Shown here in pieces: positions 43,809 to 53,216 of a DNA stretch of 64,000 nucleotides (the stretch's first letter is position 1; each line of letters begins with the position of its first letter). The notes under the pieces were generated by a model that did not search any database, was not told the DNA's origin, and worked only from the letters and a program-made list of their open reading frames with translations. Origin of the DNA: Ruminiclostridium sp. (GTDB lineage: Bacteria; Bacillota; Clostridia; Oscillospirales; Ruminococcaceae); assembly GCA_017935365.1 (NCBI GenBank), contig JAGBHT010000032.1:1-64000 (forward strand), read 5' to 3'. The position numbers were made by a program, and so were the translations under genes.

Positions 43809-46349
43809 TTATTGAAACAGACCGAATTTTATCCTCAGCCGACAGCATTTCTTAAGAAGCGCCTCGCCGATTATCAAGATAAATATTACAGTCGAAACAG
43901 CGTGGATAAGGTCGAACGGTATTCCTGAGATGATATATGCGGTAATCGTCTGCAAGTTTATATCGGTTGTATAGGTAAGCACACTTGATATATTCATTAT
44001 TCCGCCGTAAATAACGAGGACTGAAAGGAAAGAGTATATGCAAAGGGAGAGCGTGTTGCGCTTTTTCGAGAAGATAATGCCTGCGAAAAAGCCGAGAAGG
44101 CCCATTGCAAACATCTGCCACGGCGTCCACATACCTTGTCCGAACAGCATATTTGAAACAAGCATTGACACTGCGCCTACAAGAAATCCTGCCTGAGCTC
44201 CGAGCGCCGTTCCGCTGATGATGACAATGGCGGCAACAGGTTTGAACTGCGGAAACATGAAGAACAGCTCTCTTCCTGCGACAGCCGCCGCTGACAGCAC
44301 GGCAAGCACCGCTATATCCTTTGCGGACGGTTTCCTTTTTTCAAAGCTGATAAAGAATGCCGCAAGGCATTCTATAAGCACAGCAAGAATTATCAACAGA
44401 TGTTTTCTCATACTGTCGGGGATAAAGAACGTTCCGAGTATTACGGTAACAGGAACGATTGCCGCGGTTATAACACCTGCCAGTATGTCTGACGGGGTTA
44501 TTTTTTTTCTCGTGACCGGCGGACCTGCCATAGCATTTTTCGGTGCCGCACCGATTATAAGCATTATCATCGGCACACACAGCACCGCATATTGCAGCCA
44601 GAACGGTTCTGACGGTATTCCAAACGGCAATATCCCCGTGCTTATTATAAGCACAAGTGCAAAGCCGATACCGCCGAGCGAAAGCATAACTTTTCTGAAC
44701 ACAGAAAGCTTTTTCCGCTTTTCGTGTTTTGTAACAGAGTTATCGGTATTGTCGGAATTATCGCTTTTATATATCGTGCGGAAACGGTCGTCCGGATCAC
44801 TGCAACTTTCCGCTTTCCCTCCGACCGATTCAATAAGCCCTGCGGCGGTGTAAACATTGTCACATACGTTTTTGGCTATCTTTGCGCTGTCTGTAGTGAA
44901 GAAAGCAGACGAGGTGAAGAACCCGGACGGAGGCAGACATACGCTTATCTCGCCGTCAAACAGCAACGCACACATATCGGCGGTTTCCGCGCAGAAATCC
45001 ATATCGTGACTGACAAGTACAATCGTCTTTCCGTCGGCTTTCAGCTGTTTTAACATAGCCGAGAACATCTGCTTGTAAACTGCGTCTGCACCCTTTGTCG
45101 GCTCGTCGAGGAGCAGTATATCCGCTCCGTAGGATATGAGCTTTGCCAGTGCGGCTTTCTGCCGTTCTCCGCCCGATAAGTCAAACGGGTGGCGGTAAAG
45201 CAGGTGAGTAAGGTTGAATGCGGCGGCTATCTCATCGGCATTGCCCTGAAATTCTTCTCTAAGCGTTTCTTTACTGAAAAGCAATGTCGGGTCCTGCGGA
45301 AGAAATCCCAGCTTGCCGCCCCTTATATCAATTTTACCGCCGTTTGGTTTAAACGTACCGCAGATAAGTCCGAGCAGTGTGGATTTTCCTGCACCGTTGC
45401 CGCCCATAACGGCGGTGATACTTCCACGCTTTATATCAAGTGACAGGTTTCTTATTATATCCCTCTTGCTGTCCTTGTAGCCGAATGAGAGGTTTTTTAT
45501 CGAAATACAGCAGTCGCCCGATACACCGCTTTCGGTAATGTCGGGAGCGTTTAGCCCGTTGCTTTCGCTGTATGCCGTATACCAGTCCTTTGCGGAGGGT
45601 ACGTCAAGCAGGGGGAGAGCATTGCTGACAGACGCGCTTACTCTTACGCCTACAGGCATTTCAAGAAGCATAGGGTGATTATTTTCGGCAAGATAGCTTA
45701 TAAGAGCGTCAGCGTTACCGTCAAGGCGTACTTTGCCGTTATCGAGCAGTACGGCACGTTTTGTGGCGGTCATAAGTCCGCCGAGCTGATGTTCCGCAAC
45801 AATTATCGTAGTGCCAAGCTCCCTGTTTATCCTTACAAGCAGTGAAACAAACTGTGTAGAGGCTATCGGGTCAAGCTGTGACAGCGGTTCGTCAAGGAGC
45901 AGTACATCGGGGTTCATTGCCATGACCGACGCTAAGTTTATCATCTGTTTCTGTCCGCCCGAAAGTTTGTCGCAGTCGCAGTATAACAGGTCTTCAATGC
46001 CGAAGAATAAAGCCGTCTGGGAAACCCGGGAACGTATTTCATTTTGTGAAAGTCCTATGCTTTCCGCTCCGAAAGCAAGCTCGTGCCACACCTTGTCGCA
46101 CACTATCTGTTCATCGGGAAACTGCGAAACAAAGCCTGCATAATTGCCGTGAAAGTCGATATTTCCGCTTTGCTTTCCTGCCTCGGCAGGAGATTTCATA
46201 AGGTTTAAGAGCGTGGATTTACCGCTGCCGGAGCTTCCGCAAAGTACGATAAATTCCCCGCTGTTTATTTCAAGCGATATGTCGGCAAGTGCGTTCATAT
46301 CCGAACCGGGATAGGAATATGAGAGATCCGTAATGCTATAAAGTTTCAT
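43809..46349 (-). CDS. fused ECF transporter: two ATPases plus S-component-like membrane domain
   Basis: Residues about 1-235 are ATPase 1 (Walker A GSSGSGKST, signature LSGGQ, Walker B LLLDEPLSQLD). About 280-500 are ATPase 2 (GGNGAGKST, LSGGERQK, LLLDEPTKGAD). From about 565 to 846 there are eight or so helices; GAQAGFLVGAVSMLVSNMLFGQG and WTPWQMFAMGLLGFFAG resemble substrate-binding S components. Energy-coupling-factor importers normally encode EcfA, EcfA' and S separately, so one chain carrying all three is unusual. EcfT is the next gene upstream, overlapping by 14 bases. The cobalamin riboswitch at the operon head points to cobalamin, a precursor such as cobinamide, or its lower-ligand base as substrate. 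Confidence 0.9.
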   Translation of the reverse strand: MKLYSITDLSYSYPGSDMNALADISLEINSGEFIVLCGSSGSGKSTLLNLMKSPAEAGKQSGNIDFHGNYAGFVSQFPDEQIVCDKVWHELAFGAESIGLSQNEIRSRVSQTALFFGIEDLLYCDCDKLSGGQKQMINLASVMAMNPDVLLLDEPLSQLDPIASTQFVSLLVRINRELGTTIIVAEHQLGGLMTATKRAVLLDNGKVRLDGNADALISYLAENNHPMLLEMPVGVRVSASVSNALPLLDVPSAKDWYTAYSESNGLNAPDITESGVSGDCCISIKNLSFGYKDSKRDIIRNLSLDIKRGSITAVMGGNGAGKSTLLGLICGTFKPNGGKIDIRGGKLGFLPQDPTLLFSKETLREEFQGNADEIAAAFNLTHLLYRHPFDLSGGERQKAALAKLISYGADILLLDEPTKGADAVYKQMFSAMLKQLKADGKTIVLVSHDMDFCAETADMCALLFDGEISVCLPPSGFFTSSAFFTTDSAKIAKNVCDNVYTAAGLIESVGGKAESCSDPDDRFRTIYKSDNSDNTDNSVTKHEKRKKLSVFRKVMLSLGGIGFALVLIISTGILPFGIPSEPFWLQYAVLCVPMIMLIIGAAPKNAMAGPPVTRKKITPSDILAGVITAAIVPVTVILGTFFIPDSMRKHLLIILAVLIECLAAFFISFEKRKPSAKDIAVLAVLSAAAVAGRELFFMFPQFKPVAAIVIISGTALGAQAGFLVGAVSMLVSNMLFGQGMWTPWQMFAMGLLGFFAGIIFSKKRNTLSLCIYSFLSVLVIYGGIMNISSVLTYTTDINLQTITAYIISGIPFDLIHAVSTVIFILIIGEALLKKCCRLRIKFGLFQ

Positions 46350-47223
46350 TTCTGTCCCTCCGTTTAATATCAGAATATAGTTCGGCAGTTATCGGCACAA
46401 GGCACAATATAAACCAGAAAATATCAGCCGCAATGTCATACGCTGTCATCGGCAGGACAAATTCGGGATAGTAGAGATAATAAGCTTTACCGCTTGCAAA
46501 CAGGAATATTATGACCGCCGTGCAGATTATAGTCACCATTGTTATGGTAAGATCTGTCGGCGTAAATCTGAATATACTGTAGGCGGTGCGCTTAGCCGTG
46601 CCGTAACCTCTGTATTTCATGGAACGTGCCGTATATGCACTGTGTTCGAGCGTGTCCGTTACTGCGACCGACAGAACATGAACGCCGCTTTTTATACGGT
46701 TTCTGAGTTTCCCCTCATATATATCATTACCGACAAAACGCTGTGCTGTGGCTGTCTGCTTTGCGCGCCTTGCAAACATCGGTACGGTACGGAGCGTCAT
46801 GGACAAAAGCAATGCAAGCGACGGCAGTATTTTGCCAAAAAGATATACGGTTTTGTCGCTCGTCATACACTTGTTCAATCCGATAAACCACATTACAAGC
46901 GATATAGTCATAGCGCCTGTGAACAGAGAAAATGTCAGTGTTTCGAGGGTGATACTGTTACCGCTCGGCAGTTTTGCAAGCTCTGTGACGCCCTTGTTTG
47001 AAAAAAGCAAATTTATTATCACTGCAAGGATCACCATAGGAAACATTACCGCAAGCGTCTTTGCGGCGGTTTTGCCATTAAGCCTGAACGCAAAAACGGC
47101 AGAGCAGACAAGAGCCGCCGCCGAGTAGACGGGACTTTGCACTATTGCCGTTATCAGTATCACCGACAGAAAATACACTGCCGCAGTGACAGGGTGTGTT
47201 CTCTCCATTTTTCCTCCGATCAT
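46336..47223 (-). CDS. ecfT: ECF transporter transmembrane coupling protein
   Basis: The 295-residue protein has about six helices and an Ala-Arg-rich cytoplasmic coupling segment (TARSMKYRGYGTAKRT, about 200-215), the hallmark by which EcfT contacts the ATPases. The order upstream of the fused ATPase-S gene and the overlaps at both ends (4 and 14 bases) show one complex. It transmits ATP hydrolysis to toppling of the S domain. Confidence 0.88.
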   Translation of the reverse strand: MIGGKMERTHPVTAAVYFLSVILITAIVQSPVYSAAALVCSAVFAFRLNGKTAAKTLAVMFPMVILAVIINLLFSNKGVTELAKLPSGNSITLETLTFSLFTGAMTISLVMWFIGLNKCMTSDKTVYLFGKILPSLALLLSMTLRTVPMFARRAKQTATAQRFVGNDIYEGKLRNRIKSGVHVLSVAVTDTLEHSAYTARSMKYRGYGTAKRTAYSIFRFTPTDLTITMVTIICTAVIIFLFASGKAYYLYYPEFVLPMTAYDIAADIFWFILCLVPITAELYSDIKRRDRNETL

Positions 47224-48122
47224 TTAAAGTCGTTGCCAAGCTCACAGGTGTAGCGGAATGCTATCTTGTCGTTGTTTACAGGCTTGTATGACGAACAGCC
47301 GTAGTTCGGGAAAACTCCGTTTACGCTGTACATCCATCCTGAGCCTTGTCCGCAGTCAAATTCATACAGATTATTGATACCCTCGACATAGTATGAGCCA
47401 AAAGCGGGCGTAAAGCTTGCTTCTGTCTGAATGTTGTTCTCATCGCAGATACGGCGGAGAATATCGTATACGCTTTCGTCATTATTAAATCCGACTGTTC
47501 CGCTGTATATCATACCGTTACCGGGTACATATTTTTCAAGTCCTTTTCTAAGCTTGTCCTTGTTATTGAGTATAGTCTTACAATCTATAGTAAATGTGCA
47601 GGTGTTGTCGTATTTCTTTATCGGTTTGTCGTCGGGTTTCGGGGTTGTCACTTTAGAGGTGGCTTTGGTCGTGGATTTAACGGTAGTTGTCGCTTTGGTT
47701 GTAGCCTTTACGGTTGTTGTAACCGCTGTGCTTGTTACCGTGATCGGTTTTTCGGTCGCTTTGGATGTTACGGCAGTAGTTGCAGGCACGGTTACTACAG
47801 GAGCGGCAGTTGCAGTCGTTTCTTCATTTTTGCTGCCTGAGGTCGTCTGAGATGTGGTTTGTAAAGCGGTAGTATGTGAAGATGTGTCCGTAACGGTAGT
47901 TACAGGCGGTGCCTGAGAATTTACAGTTGTTTTTGGCACTGTAGTTGTGTTAAGGCTTGCGGTGCTTGTAAAAGATGAAGTTTCGGACGATAAGTATGAC
48001 GTGCCGCTGTTTTCGGCGGTGTCTTTTCCCGCTACGGCAGAAACTATCGCGATTATCACCACAGCGACAAGGGCAAGTCCCAGTCCGAGTATATATTTGT
48101 ATTTGTCTAAAAAAGCTTTCAT
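47220..48122 (-). CDS. membrane-tethered DUF4430 protein, probable corrinoid-binding
   Basis: One transmembrane helix (about 8-30) is followed by a long Thr/Ser linker (about 31-165, with many TTV/TTA repeats) and a C-terminal DUF4430 domain (about 170-300) with SGWMYSVNGVFPNYGCSSY and late NDKIAFRYT. DUF4430 is related to the beta domain of mammalian intrinsic factor and transcobalamin. The linker would let the domain reach across the wall. It overlaps ecfT by 4 bases. The inferred role is handing a corrinoid from the large surface protein to the transporter. Confidence 0.85.
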   Translation of the reverse strand: MKAFLDKYKYILGLGLALVAVVIIAIVSAVAGKDTAENSGTSYLSSETSSFTSTASLNTTTVPKTTVNSQAPPVTTVTDTSSHTTALQTTSQTTSGSKNEETTATAAPVVTVPATTAVTSKATEKPITVTSTAVTTTVKATTKATTTVKSTTKATSKVTTPKPDDKPIKKYDNTCTFTIDCKTILNNKDKLRKGLEKYVPGNGMIYSGTVGFNNDESVYDILRRICDENNIQTEASFTPAFGSYYVEGINNLYEFDCGQGSGWMYSVNGVFPNYGCSSYKPVNNDKIAFRYTCELGNDFK

Positions 48123-48151
48123 TTGTTCTCCGTGTTTATATTATGTAAAAA

Positions 48152-48193
48152 TTGTTCCGCACCTATTTTATCACAAAAACAAGTGCGGAACAA
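48152..48193 (-). terminator. intercistronic hairpin in the B12 operon
   Basis: Perfect 11-bp stem TTGTTCCGCAC / GTGCGGAACAA with a 20-base AT-rich loop, between the large surface protein and the DUF4430 gene. It may be a partial terminator or an mRNA stability element. Confidence 0.55.
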
Positions 48194-48215
48194 GCTGTTT
48201 ACATAATAGTTTTAC

Positions 48216-51200
48216 TTATTTACGCTTTTTCTTTGAAACAAGCATAACTGCACCTGAGATTAGAACTGCCATACCACCTGTTACAAGCACGCCTGTACCG
48301 GGATTTATGGGATCGTTCTTATCATCGGGTTTGCCTGAACTGTCACCGGGGAGTATCGGCTCATCGGGAGTACCTGAGCTGTCGCCGGGTGTTACAGGCT
48401 CATCGGGATTTACGGGTTCATCGGGGATTGCGGGCTCGTTCTTTACAGACATATCGTAAAGTGAAGAGCCGTCCTTGTAAAGCTCATATGCTGTCAGAGC
48501 GAGAGCCGCCTGCTCTGTAGCCATATAGTTTTCCTCACCGCCGAGAACGTGGCTGTAGCCGTTTTCGGTAGCGTAGCTTTCAAGTGCGTCGACAAGTGTG
48601 ATTCCGTCAACGATGAATCTTGGATCTGTAAGCGGATCGATGCCGAGAGCGGCAAGTGCGATAAGTACCTGCGAGGTGCTTTCACTGACGTTTGCATATC
48701 TTGCATTTTCATCGAGGGACTCTGCCAGGAACTCAAGACCGCTGTCTATAGACGTCTTTACCTTCTCGTCAGCCGCATAGGGAGCGAGCGCCTGTAAAGC
48801 CATAGCCGTAAGGTCAACGTTTGCTGTATCGCCTGCAAGAGCCCAGCCCTTGCCTGTCATATTGTCAAGAATGTAAGCGATAAGCTCATCGTGCGTCTTT
48901 GCGCTGTAGTCTGTTGTATCGAATGCGATAAGTGCGAATATTGCCGCATTGATGCCCTGAGATGTGATATAGTCCATATCGTCAAGACCGTCAAGCAGGT
49001 TGTAGCCTGCAACGTCTGCGGAGTTCTTTCCGAGGGCTGACAGAGCTATTATTACTCTTGCGTTCTCTGTAGGCTTTCTGTCTGAAAGTCTGTCCGAGCC
49101 GTTAGCCTTTACTGCGTCGCAAATCTCTGTGTAGTACTTTGCCGCCTTGTCAGCCGAGAGCTTGCCTGCTCTTGCAAGAGCGATCACAGACCATTCACCG
49201 CCGATCGACTGAACGGGGTAGATCTCGTTATCTGCAAGAATGCCGAGAACGGTGTCGTAGTGCTCGTCACTCTTTGCGCCTGCCTGCTTTATCTCGTCTA
49301 TAACTGCAAATCTTTCTACTGCCTTGTCAAGCGTATCTGCGTTTGTGACCTTATCTCTTAAACGTTCGGGAACTGCTGAGTAAGCGTCCTTTGCACTGTC
49401 GATCTTGTCCTTGCTGTCTGCTGTTACCTTGCCGATTTCGTCAATTGCATCAATTGCCTTGCTGATAACGTCGGCTTCAGCTAATGCGAGTGCTTCTTCT
49501 GCTTCTGTCAGTGTTTCGTAGTTTCCTACAAGTGTCTTTGCGTTGTCGCTGAGCTTGTCATAAGCTTCTCTTGCCGCTGTAATATCATCATAGCTGTCAA
49601 GAGTTACGTCGCCTATAGCGTCAATAAGCTCTTCAACCTGCTTTGCCGCTGTAACATCATCGGGAATGAGCTTGAGATAAGCGTATACGGGCTGTTTTTC
49701 ACCGTTCTGAACGATAATTCTTACAGTCTTTATATCAGACTGATCAAGAGCGATCTTAGCCGCCGTATCGGACGCTACACGCTGATTGTTAACGTAAACG
49801 TTATCGTCAGCCGCACCTGAAACCGATATGTTTACACTCTCTTCAATGCCTGTGCTTATCTCATAAACACTGTTATCATCGGGAGCGATTTCCTTTATTG
49901 TCTTGCCGTCGTTATCTGTGATAACTATTTTTCCGGGGAGTGCTGTTGTGCCGACTTCCTCATCGTTTGCGGTAGTTCTGACAACGTAAGAAACCTCTGT
50001 TGATTTCTCGTTGAACATACCTGCCCAGATATTGCTTGCTGTCTGGATCTTTACATAGTGAACGCCGTTTTTGAATGTAACGGGGTTGCTGCCTTCATCT
50101 ACAGCCCACTTTAAGTCAAAACCGTTTGATTCGGCATTTTCGCTGTATGCGTTTACATTTGCACCGATCGAACCGTTCTTGAAGTAGTCAACATAACCGA
50201 ACTTTGTTGCACCTGCAAATGATGCTGTAGAGCTGTCGCCCTGGATCGTACCCTGTATACTGGGGATAACTACACCTCTCAGTGTGATTGTGTCACCCTT
50301 TGCAAGGTCGTTCATATAATAAACGCTGGGTGAAACCCATCTGCCTGTCAGCTTTGAGCCGTCGTTTGAGTTACCCTGATTGTCGGTCCAGCTTGTCTTG
50401 CCGTCTGCTGTCTTCTTGTATGTAACTTCATAGTCGGTGATCGTTGTATCTTCAAAATGCTCACTGCCTGCGAGCGCATACCATGTCTTGCCGTCCTCGG
50501 ATACATATACCTGTCCGCTTTCAGCCGCACTTCCGCCGCTTGCAAAGCTGTTGCCGTATGCGTAGAAGTCAAGACCGTAGGGGTTTGACGGATCATCGGT
50601 AATCGGGTTTTCATAATAATATGTGATATAACCGCCGAAGTTACCGATAGATTTCATTGTACCGGCAAGTGTCGTTTCGGGACCTACGCCGTAGGAACCG
50701 TTTGTGTACTGGCTGTTGATACAAAGATAACCAACTACCTTGTCGGGTACAGCATACTTGCTTCTCTTTGCAGCCTTTATTGTGTAGCTTTCCGAAAGAG
50801 TACCGTCAGTTACCGTAACTGTAGCGTTGCCGCTCTTGGTAACAAGGCTGTAATATCCGTCTGCGTCTGCTGTTGCCGTATCTTTACCGATTGTAACTGT
50901 GCAACCGTCTGCTACCTTGAAATATGCTGTGGGATATTCCGCATCGTTTGCGATAATTATATCGTAGCTGAGAAGTGAAGGATCAAATGCGGGGTAGAAG
51001 TCACCGTAATCGCTCTTAAGTTCTGTAAGATGTACGTTCTTTACCGATACGTCAGCCTTTACAAGCTTTACTGTATAGCTTGTTATCTTGTCTGCATCGT
51101 CAAACTTGCTTACAAGATAGTCACCATCGGAAACCATGTCGATCGATACTGTAACAGTACCGTCTTTGCCGAATGAGTATGCGGGAGTTGTGTCGTCACT

Positions 51201-52604
51201 CTTGAATTCTGCGTATTCGCCGTCAGTCTTTGTTCTTACATGAACATTGGCTGTCTTGCCCTTTACGGTAAGAGCAACGCTGTCTGTACCGCCTAAAACA
51301 TAGGCTGTATAGCTGTGACAGTTTGCGTTTGTACCTGTTGTGGTTGTAGCATTACCGTCATCATCGTTTCTGAAAACTGTACCCTCGGCATAGCCGTTGT
51401 ACTTTGTAGCGTACAGTTCTCTGCCTGTGGTAACAAGAGTTATACCGCTTGTGCTTGCGATTTCTGCCGTGTAGTCATAAGGACGTGTTAAGTTGATCAC
51501 ATACTGCGTCTTTATGCTCTCGTCGTCAATGTAGCAAAGCTCTAATATAAGTTTGCTTGTGCCGAAAGGAATATTTGTTATGCTTGTGAATGAGCCTGAT
51601 TTGAATTCTTTTCTCTGTGCATCGCCGTTTGAATCGGTGTAAACGAGATAACCCTTTAATAAATCACTGTTGAACTTTGTACCGCTTGAAAGTGAGATTG
51701 AAGATGTGCTGTAAGCCTTTATCTTAAGGTCGTATTCAAGCTTTTCGGGGTCGAAATCATCATTGCTCCAGCCGTCAAGCGAATATGTTGAGAATGCAAG
51801 GCTTTCAAAACGAGCCGCAGGTCTTGCGCCCTCTTTTACGGTTACCTTATATGTGCTTGCGGTTGAACCCTCGCCTACCGTAACGGTGATCACATCGCCG
51901 TCCTTTATCTCTGTAGGCTTTGTAAGGCTGAGTGTCTTATCACCGATCTTGCTTATTGTCTTGAAATTCTTGTTCAGTGCTGTGGGACGGAAATTGATGC
52001 TCTTTGTGCCGAAAGGAACAGTCAGAGTATAATTATAGGTTTTTGCGCTGAATTCGGGAGAGAGCGTGCCGTAATCGCTGTTTATTGCTTTAAGCGATGT
52101 ATCAGTTCCGCTCCAGTCACTGCCGAGGTCAGCGCCCCAGTTCATAGTGTACTGCATACGGATCTCATCACCGCTTACAAGCTTGCCGTTAGCTACCGTA
52201 TAAGCTGTAAAGCCCTCGTTTGTAAACCAGTCGTTGAGCGTGCTCATCCAGCCGCTCATAGAGCCGCCGTCAAAGGCTTCAAGCCCTGCAATTTCGGTTA
52301 TGTAGCCTGAATCTGCGCCGGTCTGAGTAAAGCCGGAGCTTTCGATAGCGTCCTTTATGCAGGTCATTGCGCTTGAAGATTTATCAAGCGATACCCACTT
52401 GTCGACCTTGGTGCCTGTCCATGCAGGAGCGTCACCGCCGTCAACCGCTTCGGTGAACGTTGTGTTCTCTACAATAACACGGACGCTTCCGAGGTCATCG
52501 TCGGCAAATACCGTAAAGCTTATCTGCGGTACAGAAAGTAACGCAAGTGAAAGCGCTAACAGTAAAGCCGTCACTTTGGATGTGAACTTCTTCACAGTCG
52601 TCAT
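48216..52604 (-). CDS. large wall-anchored DUF4430 / alpha-alpha barrel surface protein, transcobalamin-like
   Basis: The 1462-residue protein has a signal peptide (to about 34), a DUF4430-like domain (about 38-150, SGWMSTLNDWF, DEIRMQYT), several cadherin-like beta sandwiches (about 165-600, each with a YGTLSPEFSAKTYNYTL-type opening), a lectin-like beta module (about 620-900, NPYGLDFYAYGNSF, GKTWYALAGSEH), a helical linker (about 1000-1110), an alpha/alpha barrel resembling terpene-cyclase/cobalamin-binding folds (about 1114-1388, TAMALQALAPYA, STSQVLIALAALG), a Pro/Asp linker and a sorting signal NPGTG (1434-1438) with a hydrophobic stretch and KKKRK tail. A barrel plus a DUF4430-type domain is the architecture of intrinsic factor. 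Riboswitch control supports corrinoid capture at the cell surface. Confidence 0.85.
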   Translation of the reverse strand: MTTVKKFTSKVTALLLALSLALLSVPQISFTVFADDDLGSVRVIVENTTFTEAVDGGDAPAWTGTKVDKWVSLDKSSSAMTCIKDAIESSGFTQTGADSGYITEIAGLEAFDGGSMSGWMSTLNDWFTNEGFTAYTVANGKLVSGDEIRMQYTMNWGADLGSDWSGTDTSLKAINSDYGTLSPEFSAKTYNYTLTVPFGTKSINFRPTALNKNFKTISKIGDKTLSLTKPTEIKDGDVITVTVGEGSTASTYKVTVKEGARPAARFESLAFSTYSLDGWSNDDFDPEKLEYDLKIKAYSTSSISLSSGTKFNSDLLKGYLVYTDSNGDAQRKEFKSGSFTSITNIPFGTSKLILELCYIDDESIKTQYVINLTRPYDYTAEIASTSGITLVTTGRELYATKYNGYAEGTVFRNDDDGNATTTTGTNANCHSYTAYVLGGTDSVALTVKGKTANVHVRTKTDGEYAEFKSDDTTPAYSFGKDGTVTVSIDMVSDGDYLVSKFDDADKITSYTVKLVKADVSVKNVHLTELKSDYGDFYPAFDPSLLSYDIIIANDAEYPTAYFKVADGCTVTIGKDTATADADGYYSLVTKSGNATVTVTDGTLSESYTIKAAKRSKYAVPDKVVGYLCINSQYTNGSYGVGPETTLAGTMKSIGNFGGYITYYYENPITDDPSNPYGLDFYAYGNSFASGGSAAESGQVYVSEDGKTWYALAGSEHFEDTTITDYEVTYKKTADGKTSWTDNQGNSNDGSKLTGRWVSPSVYYMNDLAKGDTITLRGVVIPSIQGTIQGDSSTASFAGATKFGYVDYFKNGSIGANVNAYSENAESNGFDLKWAVDEGSNPVTFKNGVHYVKIQTASNIWAGMFNEKSTEVSYVVRTTANDEEVGTTALPGKIVITDNDGKTIKEIAPDDNSVYEISTGIEESVNISVSGAADDNVYVNNQRVASDTAAKIALDQSDIKTVRIIVQNGEKQPVYAYLKLIPDDVTAAKQVEELIDAIGDVTLDSYDDITAAREAYDKLSDNAKTLVGNYETLTEAEEALALAEADVISKAIDAIDEIGKVTADSKDKIDSAKDAYSAVPERLRDKVTNADTLDKAVERFAVIDEIKQAGAKSDEHYDTVLGILADNEIYPVQSIGGEWSVIALARAGKLSADKAAKYYTEICDAVKANGSDRLSDRKPTENARVIIALSALGKNSADVAGYNLLDGLDDMDYITSQGINAAIFALIAFDTTDYSAKTHDELIAYILDNMTGKGWALAGDTANVDLTAMALQALAPYAADEKVKTSIDSGLEFLAESLDENARYANVSESTSQVLIALAALGIDPLTDPRFIVDGITLVDALESYATENGYSHVLGGEENYMATEQAALALTAYELYKDGSSLYDMSVKNEPAIPDEPVNPDEPVTPGDSSGTPDEPILPGDSSGKPDDKNDPINPGTGVLVTGGMAVLISGAVMLVSKKKRK

Positions 52605-52641
52605 AGTTTTACCTTCCTTTATTCTTTTTTTGCCCTGAGGC

Positions 52642-52899
52642 TTAACCGTCTAATCTGCGTTTTGCCGCTTTTCTTCTTTGCCGGGAGCGTTCACGCTTGG
52701 CACGGCTTTTTTCCTTTGCGGAAACAGCGGGTGGTTCTTTAAGCCCTGCGGCTTCAAGAGCGCGCGTCCACGGACCGAGTTTCTGCTTTATAAAGCAGAC
52801 CTCGTCGGGAGAAAAGTCCGAGCGTTTCGGCAGACAGCCGAGCTGTTCGTGCTTTTCACAAAGCATAGCAACGGCTTTGTTATATTTCTCGTCTGCCAT
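52642..52899 (-). CDS. small basic protein with HNH-repeat-like motif, first gene of the B12 operon
   Basis: The 85-residue product contains LPKRSDFSPDEVCFIKQKLG and PWTRALEAAGL, resembling the homing-endonuclease-associated repeat (a small DNA-binding helical unit ending in G.W..AL..AG). The tail is very basic (KRERSRQRRKAAKRR). No nuclease motif is present. It lies between the riboswitch terminator and the large surface protein (37-base gap), with GGAGGTGG as ribosome site. Its role in the operon is unknown; DNA or RNA binding is likely. Confidence 0.7.
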   Translation of the reverse strand: MADEKYNKAVAMLCEKHEQLGCLPKRSDFSPDEVCFIKQKLGPWTRALEAAGLKEPPAVSAKEKSRAKRERSRQRRKAAKRRLDG

Positions 52900-52930
52900 A
52901 ACTCCACCTCCAAATCAAAAAACGGTAATA

Positions 52931-52961
52931 AAAAATGCCTTCACTCAAAATAAGTGAAAGC
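52931..52961 (-). terminator. riboswitch-controlled terminator
   Basis: On the minus strand GCTTTCACTT pairs with GAGTGAAGGC around a short loop and is followed by ATTTTTTA. It lies between the aptamer and the first gene and is the likely expression platform. A second hairpin, GTACAGCC / GGCTGTAC (about 53022-53050), precedes it and may act as the alternative fold. Confidence 0.8.
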
Positions 52962-53078
52962 ACAACTGATCTTTTTGCACAACAAACATAAGCCATACGG
53001 TAGGCTCAAAAAAGCATACAGGTACAGCCTTAGCTGAAGATCGGCTGTACTTCTTCCTCGTCCAAGAGACAATGCCGA

Positions 53079-53197
53079 AAAATACGGGGGTATTCTGACT
53101 TGTGAGCATAGGCTCAGATACAGTAATGACGGTTGCTCCGGATTCTCACCGGATTCCCTATTACCTACCGGGCAAAAAGCCTTTCGTACCGTATTTT
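53079..53197 (-). promoter_or_regulatory. cobalamin riboswitch aptamer
   Basis: On the minus strand the closing stem P1 is AAAATACGG / CCGTATTTT. Inside are the conserved blocks: AATAGGGAATCCGGTGAGAA, then TCCGGAGCAACCGTCATTACT, and the B12 box AAGTCAGAATACC just before the 3' P1 strand. This order is diagnostic of the adenosylcobalamin/cobalamin riboswitch class. Bound cobalamin is expected to switch the operon off. Confidence 0.93.
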
Positions 53198-53216
53198 CGA
53201 TATTCGGTTAAGGTTA

